Positions 9,981-23,153 of a DNA stretch of 64,000 nt are shown here, piece after piece. The DNA lies in NCBI RefSeq assembly GCF_000143415.4, contig NW_003314341.1, forward strand, positions 770,394 to 834,393, read 5' to 3'. The DNA is from Selaginella moellendorffii. Its lineage: Eukaryota; Streptophyta; Lycopodiopsida; Selaginellales; Selaginellaceae. Each line of letters opens with the position of its first letter. The stretch's first letter is position 1. A model generated the notes under the pieces. That model was not told the DNA's origin. It saw only the letters and a list, made by a program, of their open reading frames with translations, and did no database searches. Made by a program: the position numbers and the translations under genes.

Positions 9981-12868
9981 ATGGGGAAGAAGAAAGAGAA
10001 GAAGCCGGGAAAGGGGAAGGAGAAGACCGAGCGCAAGACGGCTAAGGCGGCAGAGAAGCGTGCTCGTCGCGACGACAAGAAGGTTCCGGATGAGGATGAC
10101 ATTGATGCGATTCTGGTAAGCAAAGGGCATTCTCGACTAGCTATTTGGTCTCAATCGTTTTCATTTTGGTTAGGCTAAAATCCAGAAGGAGGAAGCAAAG
10201 AAGAGCGAGGTTCACGTCGATGAGAATGTAGCAGCGCCTTCACCACGATCCAATTGCTCTGTGCGTAAGAGTTTGATCAAAATCTCCACCCTGGAAGCTC
10301 ACATTCTTTGAGAATTCTTTTCTTTGCGTTTCAGGTGACTGTAAACCCCGTCAAGGACACTGAGCTGATCGTGTATGGAGGTGAATTCTATAACGGTGAC
10401 AAGGTTTATGATTCTCTCTTCTCCTTTTCTTTCTGATTTGATCTTCGTGCTTGCTATGCTAGACTTACGTTTATGGCAATCTCTATCGATACAATATCGA
10501 GAAGAACGACTGGAAGCTTGTCACCAGTCCAAACAGTCCTCCCCCAAGAAGTGCTCACCAGGCGGTTGCATGGAAAAATTGGCTCTTCATTTTTGGTATG
10601 TCAGGAGAGTATGTATCTTCCACAGCTTTGCTTGACACCTGTAGTGTAGGTGGTGAATTCACGTCTCCAAATCAGGAGAGATTTCATCACTATAAGGTGG
10701 GCTTCTATCTGCTTTTTTCTTCGTTTCTCGACAAGAGATCTCTTGTAGGATTTATGGAGACTGGACCTAAACACAAATGTATGGGAGCAGCTTCAACTAA
10801 AAGGCTCCCCAGGTGCTCGTTCCGGACATAGATTGGTGAGGATTGCGCTTCTAACAGACCGTGTAATCTCTCTTTCTTGGCACAGGTTCTCTACAAACAT
10901 AAACTTATTCTATTTGGTGGATTTTATGACACGCTGCGGGAAGTAAGGTTCGTGGTTTCAGCAATGTAGATGTTTAGTTTTTAATGTTCGACACAGGTAC
11001 TTCAATGATCTTTACGTGCTGGATTTAGACGACTACAAGGTTGGTTTTCGTGACCTTCCTTCCTTCCTTTCTTTTCTAATAGCTAGATTCATTTTCTTCT
11101 GCAGTGGCAAGAGATAAAACCCAAGCTTGGAGCTGCCTGGCCTTCGGCTAGAAGTGGTTTTCAGTTTGCTGTTTATTTAGATGAGGTATTTGTCTACTAA
11201 AAAGCACATTTTTGCGTGTTATGAACATCTTTTCTTTTCCAGATTTTCTTGTACGGTGGCTATTTCAAAGAGCCTGCCCCTGACAAAGATCAATCCGACA
11301 AAGGTGTAGTGCTCGCAGATATGTGGACGTTAGATCCACGGAATTGGGAGTGGGACAAGGTTTGCTATATTTACATTCTCGTTTTGGTGGATTTTTTTAT
11401 GTTTTGCTGTGTTTTGTGAAGGTGAAAAAATCTGGTATGGCTCCTGGGCCAAGAGCAGGATTTTCTATGTGTGTCCACAAGAAACGAGCCATCTTGTTTG
11501 GTGGTGTAGTTGATACTGATGATAAAGGTTAGTATCCATGCCTTGGTTAACAGAAAAACTTATGTCTTTTGCAGGTGATTCGCTGCACAGCGTTTTTATG
11601 AATGAGATGTATGCTTTTCAGATGGACAATCGCAGATGGTTTGTCTCTCGTTTGTTGTCAAAAACTTATCTGAACACCTTCGCAGGTATCCTTTGGAGCT
11701 TCGCAAGCCAAAGAGCCTCAAGAATAAGGTACGTCAATCCGAGATTGTTTAGTCGTTAAGTATGCATCCAAAGCAGAAGAAAGTGGTCAATCCAAATGTG
11801 GAAAATCCGTCTGTAGAAGGAGAAGGCGTTGAGAGTCAAATGGAAGCTACAACCTTGGAAGACGAACCCACGACTGAGTTCCAGGTCTTGTTTGCGTTTC
11901 ATTTCCGCCACAAGTATATAACGTTGAGCGTTTGATGTGAAGGTTGTTAAGCCTTGCAGTAGAATCCATGCTGGAATGGTCGTTGGAAAGGATACTTTGT
12001 TTCTGTATGGAGGTATGAAAGAAGTTGGGGAGAAAGAAGTGACACTCGACGACCTTTTCTCGCTGGACCTGAATAAACTCGATGCGTGGAAGTGCATTAT
12101 TGAGGTCAGTACTTTCGTGATCGAGCTATATAGCAGCTTTTTACTAATGTCTCAAGCAGGAAACACAAAGTGAATGGATTGAAGTTAGTGACGAGGAAGG
12201 TGAAAGTGATGATGACAACAGTGATGCTGGATCGATTAGTAATGGAACAGACGACGAGGAGGACGATGGCGAGGTAGTAAAAGAGATATATAGCAAAACT
12301 TGTATGTTTACTCTTGTATTCCAGGATGCAGCGGAGTCATCGCAACGAGTTGAAGAGGCAGCTGCTATTCTGAGGGGCGAAGGCAAAAGACTGACACGAA
12401 AGGCACGGAAATTAAAGATCGATCAAATGCGGTCCGAGCTGGGCCTAGCTGATTCCCAACGAACACCTTTGGTGAGTGATGATAGTAGTCCATCTTCTCG
12501 TTTTGTTATTGATTTGTCTTCCAGCCTGGGGAAACGCTGAGAGATTTTTTCTCCCGGACGATCATGTATTGGCAAATGGCTGCTTACGACCACACCCAAC
12601 ACACTGGAAAGGTGATGACGCAGGTTTTTTTTTCGCTCGTTCTTCATGCTCTTTACATCTATCAGGAGCTCAGGAAGGATGGATTTGACTTGGCGGAGAC
12701 ACGCTACAGAGAACTTAAACCCGTCCTGGACGAGGTAAAGTGGTGTCTCGAGAAGAATTCTCACAACAAACATTGTTTACTTTGCAGCTCGCAAGACTTG
12801 AAGCCGACCAAAAGGCCGAAGAGGAAGAAGAGGCTACCAAACCTTCCAAGAAGCGCAGCAATAAATGA
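9981..12868 (+). CDS. kelch-repeat protein, KLHDC4 type with C-terminal DUF4110
   Basis: Intracellular kelch beta-propeller protein; the molecular role of this conserved eukaryotic family is poorly known. Twenty exons: 9981-10115, 10174-10260, 10335-10403, 10463-10595, 10650-10695, 10749-10835, 10886-10947, 10997-11039, 11105-11185, 11243-11359, 11422-11527, 11574-11638, 11686-11728, 11777-11884, 11943-12104, 12160-12273, 12325-12471, 12525-12611, 12666-12734, 12788-12868 (613 aa). The Lys-rich start MGKKKEKKPGKGKEK is typical. Kelch blades follow (LIVYGGEFYNG, LFIFGGEF, LILFGGFYD, IFLYGGYF, AILFGGVVD, LFLYGGMKE), then an acidic Asp/Glu/Ser-rich linker. The DUF4110-like end (GETLRDFFSRTIMYWQ ... 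GFDLAETRY) precedes a basic tail. Completely intact although surrounded on both sides by transporter wreckage. Confidence 0.93.
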
Positions 12869-13843
12869 ATAGATTACAGTTATTCTCCAAGGCCATGGTA
12901 GTGTCAACTTTCTTCGTTTTCTAATGCCATTGACACGAAACCAATCTCTATCTTTCGTCAGGTGATAGAATTTTGCCTTTGCTCCTCCGTAATCTTGGAT
13001 TCTTGGAGACTGGTTCAAGGCACGTCTGACGAGACGCTAGCTGCAGCCTCGGTTTCTGCTGGAGCAGCCTCCTCCTGGCACTGTTGTCGTAGCTGGAAGA
13101 AAGAGAAGAGTTTTACACTGGAAAGAGAAAAGAAAATGTTACCTCCAGCTGTGCGTGTAGGTGCTCACTGCCATAGCAAGCAACAGAGAAAGAAATACGG
13201 ATCAGGAAGAAGAAAGCAGCAGCAGTGTTTCAAGCACAAAATGAAGAAAACAAGAGAGAGAAGAAAAGATTGTTTTTTTTCATGTTGATGAAGACTGGAC
13301 TCTTGATTTCGAGAAAATGTGTTGTAACTTTCATTCAACAGTTTCTAGAAATTTTCTGGAAGCGTTAGCTAGTGACTATGCACACGGGGATAGTGGTTTG
13401 CCCACCGGCCAGGTGCCCCAGAGAGCCAGCCTCAGCGGGGCCAATGCACGGAGAGACCAACCACCAGGAGGCCGGTGACACTGCTGGTGGTGGCTAGAAC
13501 TCTTAGTCTTTGAAGCTCTTCAAATGTAAAGTCCATAAAGTCCACTATACACAAGGAAGAATGATGATGACAAAAGAATGAGAACAAAGAGGACGTTGCG
13601 CATGAATGCTCATGGGCTACACCATCAGAACCGCCCTCTGCATCTTTCCTGTGGTGTAGCTCAAACACGAAGGTCACAGATTACTCCCGAATCTTTGAGG
13701 TTGGAGTTAATATGTAAATATATATAGATTATCGCAAAAATTAGGTGACTGTCCATTTTCTCCTCAGCTGACTGTGTACGAACCTTTGCAGTATAAGTGA
13801 AGTGAACGCGTCAATCTAAGTTTTCAGACTGTAGAACAACACA
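12869..13843. other. intergenic stretch with possible minus-strand exons
   Basis: No firm gene. On the minus strand two exon-like pieces, about 13174-13144 and 13096-13015, splice cleanly (tail QEEAAPAETEAAASV then a stop at 13015). Farther upstream, 13555-13435 gives an open stretch similar to that at 9817-9846. The product is not recognised; this could be a small gene's 3' end or chance. The rest is AT-richer non-coding sequence. Confidence 0.25.
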
Positions 13844-15240
13844 AGAGGTGCTGTGGAACTCGTGTCCAACCCATCAATCATTTTCATGGATGAGCCAACG
13901 CCAGGATTGGATGCTCGCGCAGTCACGAGGACGGTCCGCAATATTGTTGATACTGGACGAACTGTCGTTTGCACAACAAGCATAGACATCTTCGAAGCAT
14001 TTGACGAGGTAAACTGCCTTGAACTTGACATTGGAAATTGCCTTCTCAGATTTGTTGATGAACGAGGTGCCGCATAATCTACATGGGCCGCTTGGAAAGG
14101 ACTCACAACTTCTAATTGATTTCTTTATGGTACGTGAGCCGTGATATTTTGCCTAACGTTGGCATTGTTTGTATAGGCGATCAAAGATGGCTATAACCCT
14201 GTAACATGGATGCTTGAAGTAACTAGTCCAGCCGTCTTCAAAAGGATTTTGGTGACATCTATGTTGCGTCAAATCTGCACATGTTCGGTTTTATTCGCAG
14301 GTGTATTTTGTTCACTTGCAATACTGTTTTTGACGTAGTGAAATCCAAAGGCTGATACGAGAATTGAGTGTGCCCGCATCTGGTTTACAGTTCCGATAGA
14401 GTATTCGCAAGATTCACTATAAGGACTGCATTTGGAAGCAGAACTTGACGTATTCCAAACTGCAATGCCCTTCGGTTTCCAGTTTTCTGGGGAGTAGGAA
14501 GCAAAAGGTACAATGCTTTCACAAGTTTGACACTTGGGAAACCAGCAAAATTTGTTCAGTCTAATGGGAGTTATGTATTCTTTTCCTTGGTGTCAACAAT
14601 GCATCCAGCGTTCAACCCGTTGTGGCTATCGAGCGCACTGTTTTCTATCGTGAGCGGGGAGCTGGAATTTACTCGCCTCTCCCTTATGCTCCCATTATGT
14701 TTATTCTGCTAGTTGATACGAAGGCCCCATCTTACCTATGGAGTCATCCAGATAAACTACCTAGTTATTCTTTCTTTTAATTTTCTTACTCAATCGTTAC
14801 TCTCTTGCATACATTTTCTTCATGTTCTTGACCTTCACTTACTGCATGCTCTTACTCCCACTCAACAGATACCTGTGGTGCTTTCATCTGGATTTTATTC
14901 TAGGTGGAATCTTTTCGGGATTTGTAATAGTTTCTCCAGTCCTTTTTCCTTGTACTGCATCAAATCAAATCGCTGCAACTCTCGCAGATCATGCCTTCTT
15001 GGTGGAGCTGGTACTATCGAATAAGTCCAGTTGCCTGGACCCTGAGCTCGGAGACGTGAAGCAAGTCATGACTGCTCAAGGCTATGGCTCCCTGTCGACG
15101 TTTTCCTCCGCTTCAGGCATGACTGGCTGGGCTGTGCTAACAGTCTTTGGTTTGCATTTGCTTATTTAACTTCCAGAAACGCTAAGCTTGGGTATGTTAG
15201 AAGAGCCTTCTATTGATCCCAAATCTTATTTACACTTCGC
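13844..15240 (+). pseudogene. PDR-type ABCG transporter, decayed C-terminal half
   Basis: Starts in the second nucleotide-binding domain: [18 protein letters not shown] (Walker B) with [17 protein letters not shown] and IDIFEAFDE (the usual HQPS before it is deleted). It continues with GPLGKDSQ-like sequence, YNPVTWMLEVTSPA (about 14190), [20 protein letters not shown] (about 14625-14690), SGFYSRWNLFSGFVI-like sequence (14885-14935), PSWWSWYYRISPVAWTLS (14995-15045) and SELGDVKQVM (about 15042-15070). Several frameshifts and lost exons prevent an ORF. The text ends with VRRAFY-type remains about 20 bp before the PMI stop codon on the other strand. The two halves are 5.8 kb apart and could come from one broken gene or two paralogues. 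Confidence 0.85.
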
Positions 15241-15260
15241 ATGTATAGCAAAACTGGCCG

Positions 15261-16874
15261 TCACACGGCCTGATGAAGAAGCCTACTGCTCACCCCGGCC
15301 CTGTAGAGCTGCAACGCATCCTGCACAGGATGTTCTCCATCGCCATAGCTTTCCTCCACGTCCATCACCGCGGACACCTCCAGCTCCGTGCCAGCGACGA
15401 GCATGAAGATATTCCCCCGCACCAGCCCCGCGATGATGCTGTTGGCCTCGTCCTCTTTCCCGACCCGGCTCAACACTCCCATACCTCTGTAGACGAGAAA
15501 GATCGATGGCCCGCACGGTGATGAGATCTTGGCCGTGCCACCCACCGGAACGCATATGTGGTCCACCTCAAACTCATCCGATGGTGGCGAGTAGCGTCGG
15601 GTGAAGGGGTTGACGTAGCAACCGTCTAGAATCTGTGGCGGACCCTGTACGTTACGAGAGAGATGCGTCACCAAACTGATATCTCAAACAGTAAAGAAAT
15701 AAAGGGGAGACTGTTTTACTTGCCTGATTGTAACTGAGCATGGAGCAGAGAGTTTGCGTGTCCCGAAACTTTGGCGTCAGGCCGGCCCGGACCACGTTGT
15801 CGGAGGTGGCCATGCATTCCACGCACTCGCCGTAGAGGTAAGCGTGTGGCTCGTTCGCGTCGAGGAACACGGCCTGGCCGGCCTCCAAGTTGGTGTAGTT
15901 TAGAAAGAAGGCGGACAGGACACCGACGTCGCCCGGGTACTGCTTCTCCAGGCTCACGACCAGCTCCTCTTTGGGGCTCAGCCCTCCAGCAGCCTGATTG
16001 CAAGCAAGAAACGATGAGAAACAACGACTACGAAAACGAAGAGAGCCGGAGGGACCTTGGACTTGCGCTTGAGACGGTCAATGAGGTTGGAGAGGGTGTG
16101 CGTCACAACGCTCTCGTCCAGTGTCATGAGGCACGTAAATGCTCTCCGCAACACGTCCTTGGCGCTCTGGCCGCAGCCGCTACGAATGACGCTCTCCACC
16201 ACCAGCGGTCCCAACGCGTCGCGCAGCTCGGGGACGGATTCCAGCGCCGCCTGGAGCTCCTGAAAAGCATGGCGATCGTGTGTGAGATCCATTCTCCTCC
16301 AGTTTTCTCGCGAGCTCGTTTACCTGTGAAGTCACGAATCCACACAAGGCACCGAAGCGCGTGAGAGCCAAGGCCAGCTCCGGCTTGTGGTTTGCATCCT
16401 TGTACACTTGAGGGTTCTTGCCATGCAAATACTCGGCCAGCTTCTTGTCTGGGTGCGCTTGGATGGACAGCGCCTTGGCCACCGACAACACCTGGACGAA
16501 GAAAGAGATCGAGTGAGCGAGCGAGCGAGCGAGCGAGAGACACCGACCTTGAAGAGAAAAGGCAAATCTCCATTCCAGCGCTCCAGGACGCGATCGCCCA
16601 GCGCCTCGGGGTGGCGCTGGAGCCAATCCTTGAGTAGAATTTGGCCGGCACCACCCCGGCGCAGCACCGTCGACGGCCCCGACGCGTGCGTTCCCATCCA
16701 CAGCTCCGCGTAGGGCACATCCGCGTCCACCGCGCTGCCGGTCATGAGCGCGTGAAGCCGACCCACCTCGCTCTCCTCGCCAATTCGCCCCCACTCGTAG
16801 TGCTGGACCTGGCACTGGAGCCGGATCATGCCGCCATGCGCTCCTCCACCTCCTCCGCCTTCCTCCATCGCCAT
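15261..16874 (-). CDS. PMI: mannose-6-phosphate isomerase, type I (phosphomannose isomerase)
   Basis: Cytosolic zinc enzyme interconverting fructose-6-phosphate and mannose-6-phosphate, feeding GDP-mannose, ascorbate and glycan synthesis. Exons on minus: 16874-16548, 16491-16324, 16259-16056, 15993-15724, 15644-15261 (450 aa). Conserved type I features: [14 protein letters not shown] near the start, [12 protein letters not shown] with Gln/His zinc ligands, [11 protein letters not shown] with the Glu ligand, [18 protein letters not shown] with the last His, then [17 protein letters not shown] and a beta-rich C-domain ([10 protein letters not shown]). The last intron (15645-15723) uses a GC donor (CAG|GCAAGT). 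Intron 1 contains a (GAGC)n tract near 16512-16540. It is followed on the same strand by nothing before the pseudogene; the xylulokinase lies upstream. Confidence 0.95.
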
Positions 16875-17254
16875 GACGCGAGAGAGAGAGAGAGATCAAA
16901 TCTAAAGGAAAAGCCTAAATTTCTTCCCCGGGTAGGGAAAAATTTAAAGGGTGGCCCTTATAAAGTGAACTTGACATAGTTTTGATTAAAATCGTTAGGC
17001 CTTTTTTAGGTGCAACGCAACCATAGCTGCAAGCCGCATTTCAACAACGACCACATGCCCAACAAACCATACGAAAACAATATATTTATCTATTCCAATC
17101 TTTTGGCCAATTGATTGCGACACAAAGGCAGTAGCAGCCCGAGTTTACATGGTCCTGATTGCTACTTACGTGGTGCCTTTCTCGGCCAGGGACAGCCCGC
17201 CCGCCACGAGCTTAGATTACCAAAAGGTGGCAAGCAAACACAGCACAGTGCTGC
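16875..17254. other. intergenic region between PMI start and xylulokinase stop
   Basis: Presumed PMI promoter and 5' UTR (minus strand). There is a GA microsatellite next to the start codon (about 16878-16896,  minus CT run) and AT-rich sequence around 17070-17110. No gene or repeat recognised. Confidence 0.4.
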
Positions 17255-19535
<2,281 letters not shown>

Positions 19536-19755
19536 GTCTATCAACGAGTGATCGAATTGCTACCACAATAATCGTTGGTCCATTATATATATACGCATCG
19601 TTTCGGATGAGATCAAAATCTATTATTTTGGTTTGCTCCCCCCTTTAGCGATTTGCCTTTGAGGATGGCTGGAATCGAACGCGGAGTTGAAATTCTTACG
19701 CGCATAGGAATAGGAATCGAACCCTGGCCGACCACTCTCGCCATTCTAGGTCACA

Positions 19756-20654
19756 ATGGCGGGGAGCGAGGAAAGCAACCAGGCATCCCGCTACGTGAAG
19801 CTGGTCAAGGAGCAGGATGGACCCATGGAAGAGATCCTCGAGGGCGAGCTCAATCAGCCGGTTGTTGTCCCGCAGGTGAATTGCAGCTCCAGATCTGCTT
19901 GTCTTTCCACAGATCTCAAGTGGTTGTTCGATTTCCTTCCAGCTGCTCGTTCACCGTTGCCGCGAATGCGGCCAACCGCTACCCGAGAGCTACGAGCCGC
20001 CAGCGAACGAGCCGTGGACGACAGGGATCTGCGGCTGCGCCGACGACACAGACACTTGTAAGCCGATCCATCCCATCGGACGTCCACTCCGATTTCGATC
20101 TCAGATCAGACTTGTTGTTGAAAGCTTCGCGGCTGCAGGTTGCTTGGGCCTCTTCTGCCCGTGCGTGCTCTTCGGGCGCAACGTTGAGCGCATGAAAGAC
20201 AACGTGCCGTGGACAACGCCGTGCACTTGTCACGCCATCTTTGTCGAGGGCGGGATTGCTCTGGCGCTGGGCACGGCGGCGTTCCACGGGATCAACCCCC
20301 GGGCCGCCTTCCTCGTCGGCGAGGCTCTCCTCTTCCTCTGGTGGATGTGCGGCATCTACACGGGCCTCTTCCGCCAAGAGCTCCAGAAGAAATACCACCT
20401 CCAGGTAAATACCCCCAAGTCTTTGTTTGGAGGCTCAGGTTCTTGTCTGGGATGCGCTTGGGTTTGTGTAGGATTCACCCTGCGATCCTTGCATGGTGCA
20501 CTGCTGCATGCACTGGTGTGCTTTGTGCCAGGAGCACCGAGAAATGCACAGCCGCCTCTCGGACGATGTCGCCATGCCAATGACGCTCGTCAATCCACCG
20601 GCGCAGCAGCTCATGAACGCTTCCTCCGCCGCAGAGATCAAAGCTCAAGAGTGA
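19756..20654 (+). CDS. PLAC8-family (cell number regulator-like) membrane protein
   Basis: Small Cys-rich membrane protein of the PLAC8/FW2.2-like group, which includes cell-number regulators and cadmium-resistance proteins. Exons: 19756-19875, 19943-20057, 20139-20404, 20472-20654 (227 aa). Features: an N-terminal polar region, HRCRECGQPLP, WTTGICGCADD, the signature CCLGLFCPCVLFGRN, a hydrophobic segment (FLVGEALLFLWWMCGIYTG) and a C-terminal CDPC ... CCMHWCALCQEHRE motif. Two hydrophobic stretches give a likely hairpin in the plasma membrane. Divergent to the xylulokinase, with about 220 bp between start codons. Confidence 0.9.
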
Positions 20655-20815
20655 GTGAGAGAGATGTTTAGGCTAGAGTTTTGAAGCCTTGAGCAACGAG
20701 CAACCAGCAGCGATTGCATTGTTAGCGTCAACTTTGTGTCACGGGCAATCTTATATGTTCAAGTCTTTCTTGTACAAGGAGGAGAAGAAAACAATCGAGA
20801 CGCAAGAAATAAATG

Positions 20816-21151
20816 TCATGCCTGTACAAAGATCGTCCTCGTCGACGTTTGCTTGGATGTTTGCTTGGAAGCTGTCGCGCTGCCGCTGAGGCTTGCGGCG
20901 CCAAATTGGCTCGCGGGCGTGGTGATCGTGATGGTGGAGAAGCGCTGCAAGCAAAGGGGGCAAAGGCACTCCCGACTGGACCATGCCCTAATGCACTGGA
21001 AGCAGAAAAAGTGGTCGCAGCAGTCGAGCTTCCCCCGCCCCGCGTCGGGCGTCTCCTCCAGGCAGATGCCGCACTCCATCTCCTCCTCCTCCTCCTCCTC
21101 GCCGCCGCTGCCGCCGCTGCCGCCGCGCTTCCTCTTGGGCTTTTTCTTCAT
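20816..21151 (-). CDS. small RING-finger protein
   Basis: Single-exon ORF of 111 aa from an ATG at 21151. Basic start (MKKKPKRKR), Gly/Glu-rich linker encoded by a GAG-type repeat, then a RING-HC pattern: CGIC, LDCCDHFFCFQC and CPLC, with C3-x-H-xx-C-xx-C spacing as in E3 ubiquitin ligases. The rest is Ser/Thr-rich without a domain. Its upstream region belongs to a repeat present three times in 2 kb. A truncated copy of the RING body survives at 22640-22790, so the gene has been duplicated locally. No intron; whether it is expressed is unknown. Confidence 0.6.
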   Translation of the reverse strand: MKKKPKRKRGGSGGSGGEEEEEEEMECGICLEETPDAGRGKLDCCDHFFCFQCIRAWSSRECLCPLCLQRFSTITITTPASQFGAASLSGSATASKQTSKQTSTRTIFVQA

Positions 21152-21470
21152 CGCCACACAAAACACACACACAGACCTAATCATGGCGCTAGAAAAGCAG
21201 TGATGTAGCAGCGGAGCGTGCACAACAGAGGAGCCCGGGGCGTCGCCAATGGAGAGAGTAAGCATTTCAGCCCGGGCACCTCAGGCTGCAATCCCAATGT
21301 TGGTGGGCTTTCCATGTCCAGGAACAATGTTGTGTGTTCCCGACACCCAACCCACCCCGGCGCCCTACACGCCGGCCCCAACGTTGCTTTTAAAGGGGCA
21401 TCCGGCCACTCGTGGCTGGACATGTGTCAACTTTGGGGGATTGGTGGAGGACAATCTGGTTTAAGATATG
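21141..21470. repeat. local repeat copy 1 (RING gene 5' end and promoter)
   Basis: Shares long stretches with 22021-22335 and 22741-23060: a block around CATCGCCACACAAAACAC, then GGAGCCCGGGGCGTCGCCAATGG, GGGCACCTCAG and a TGTTCCCGACA-like block, ending in CATCCGGCCACT. This copy is joined to the intact RING ORF (minus). Confidence 0.85.
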
Positions 21471-22020
21471 GGACAAGTGCGGCCAAAAGTTCCCGCAATC
21501 TAGTAGTAGCCTAGGGTTCTTCGTGTATATGCGGTCGCCGCTATCACAGGAAGGATTTTACTTGGTTCCGAGGTAATGCTGGAGTCTTGGATCGAGATCG
21601 CGGGCAGCTGCTGGATCTCAAGTGCTCCTCAAGCGCCGGAACACGGGCGCCATCCTCGTGGATTCTTCGCTTCGTGGGGGCTGGAAACGCCGGGCGACCT
21701 TCGAGCTCCTCACGGCTAGAGCCCGATGCTCGAGAGTCGGCAATGTTCTTTTCCACGGGCTTTGGCTTCACTTGAGACGGTGTGGATCAAGTGCTCTCCA
21801 AACGAATTAACTTTCGGGCTTCTCGCAAAGCCACCCATGACGCCGAGAGCGTGTTCAAGGCTATGGATGAGTCTCGGACGCCTTGCTTCTCACGGCTCAT
21901 GAGTCAAGGCTCGAGAGCGGCGGGTGGAAACGTGCGATCGCTTGTCCAAGGCAGCCAGGCGGACGAGAGATTGTCCTCGGAGCTTGCTCTGCCACTGTGG
22001 CTTGCTGTCCCCATGGCTGT

Positions 22021-22335
22021 GAGCCTCTTCATCGCCACACAAAACACCCTAAAGCAGAAAGGAAATGTAGCAGGATGCGAAGGAGCCCGGGGCGTCGCCA
22101 ATGGAAAATAAGCATTTCAGCCGCGGGCACCTCAGCCTGCAATCTCAATCTTGGTGGGGGTTTTCTAATGTCCAAGAACAAGCGTGTGTTCCCGACATGG
22201 CGTCACCACCGCGGCACCAAAACTAAAAAGCTACAAGCGATAAATGGCTACCCCGACGCTGCTCAATTAAAACTGGGCATCCAGCCACTTGACATGTCTA
22301 ATTTAGGGGAGTGGTGGAGGTCTACTGAACAAGCG
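22021..22335. repeat. local repeat copy 2
   Basis: Matches copy 1 from TCTTCATCGCCACACAAAAC through GGAGCCCGGGGCGTCGCCAA and GGGCATCCAGCCACTTG. Joined on the coding side to different, non-RING sequence (a short ORF on minus ending near 21904), so copy 2 is the 5' block alone, or a chimera. Confidence 0.8.
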
Positions 22336-22639
22336 CGGGAAAGCAAAGCACCCACAAAATCCCCTACAGGTCGTAGCCTATAGGTCTCTCCCTTCTCTCT
22401 CCTATTGTCAAGTTCTCTCGGCGCTTGTACTGAAGGGACATTTCGCGCTGCACACTGTGGGGGACGTTGGATCCACGATCACAAGACGACCGGCACAGCG
22501 GCAAGAGAAATTCCAGTCTATGAGTCGGCTGGCCAGAGCTTTCAAGCCCAACATTGCTCGAGGCGGAGCAGTGAGTTCACAGATCATCCATGGCCACTGC
22601 AAGTATAGCAACGGAGAAGCCTTGTCCCTGCTCACCAGA

Positions 22640-23060
22640 CGGCAAGGCTGGGGCGGTGTCCGTGCAAAGATTGTTCTTGAAGCCGTTGCGCTCCAAGATG
22701 TGACCGTGGAAAAGCAAAAGGGGCAAGGGGATTCCCATTCCCTAATGCACCGGAAGCAGTCGCTTCCTTCGCCACTCAAAACACACTCGAGTAAGAAGGA
22801 AATGTAGCAGCATGGCATGGATAGGAGCCCGGGGCGTCGCCAATGGAAAATAAGCATTTCTGCCACGGGCACCTCAGCCTGCAATCTCACTCTTGGTGGG
22901 AGTTGGATGTCCAAGAACAAGTGTACGTTCCCAACACCGCCACACACCACCGCGGCACTAAAACTAGAAACCTAGAAGTAAAAATTGCTACCCGACGCTG
23001 ATTATAAGAGGGCATCCAGCCACTGGTGGCAGGACACGTGTGCAATTTTGTGGACGAGCG
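22640..23060 (-). pseudogene. local repeat copy 3 with truncated RING pseudogene
   Basis: 22741-23060 repeats the promoter block. 22640-22790 on minus is a damaged copy of the RING gene: it keeps the CFRCIREW ... CPFC half of the finger and the following ASRTIFA tail, but has lost the first CxxC pair and the basic start. It ends about 95 bp upstream of the start codon of the kelch gene at 23154, so part of this repeat may now serve as that gene's promoter. Confidence 0.75.
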
Positions 23061-23153
23061 AAAGAGGACAAATCTAGTCCGGTCCGTCCGAGGGACTGCC
23101 TTTGCTCCAGTGCTATAGTACTTGAGAGAAATAAGCATGTCAAGAGCTCGACA

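Noticed and set aside
19670-19755. tRNA-like sequence on minus (TGGCGAGAGTGG resembling box A and GGTTCGATTCC resembling box B)
   Set aside because: The boxes are only about 19 bp apart, no acceptor stem or anticodon arm can be folded, and box B-like text occurs twice; probably chance or a tRNA scrap.
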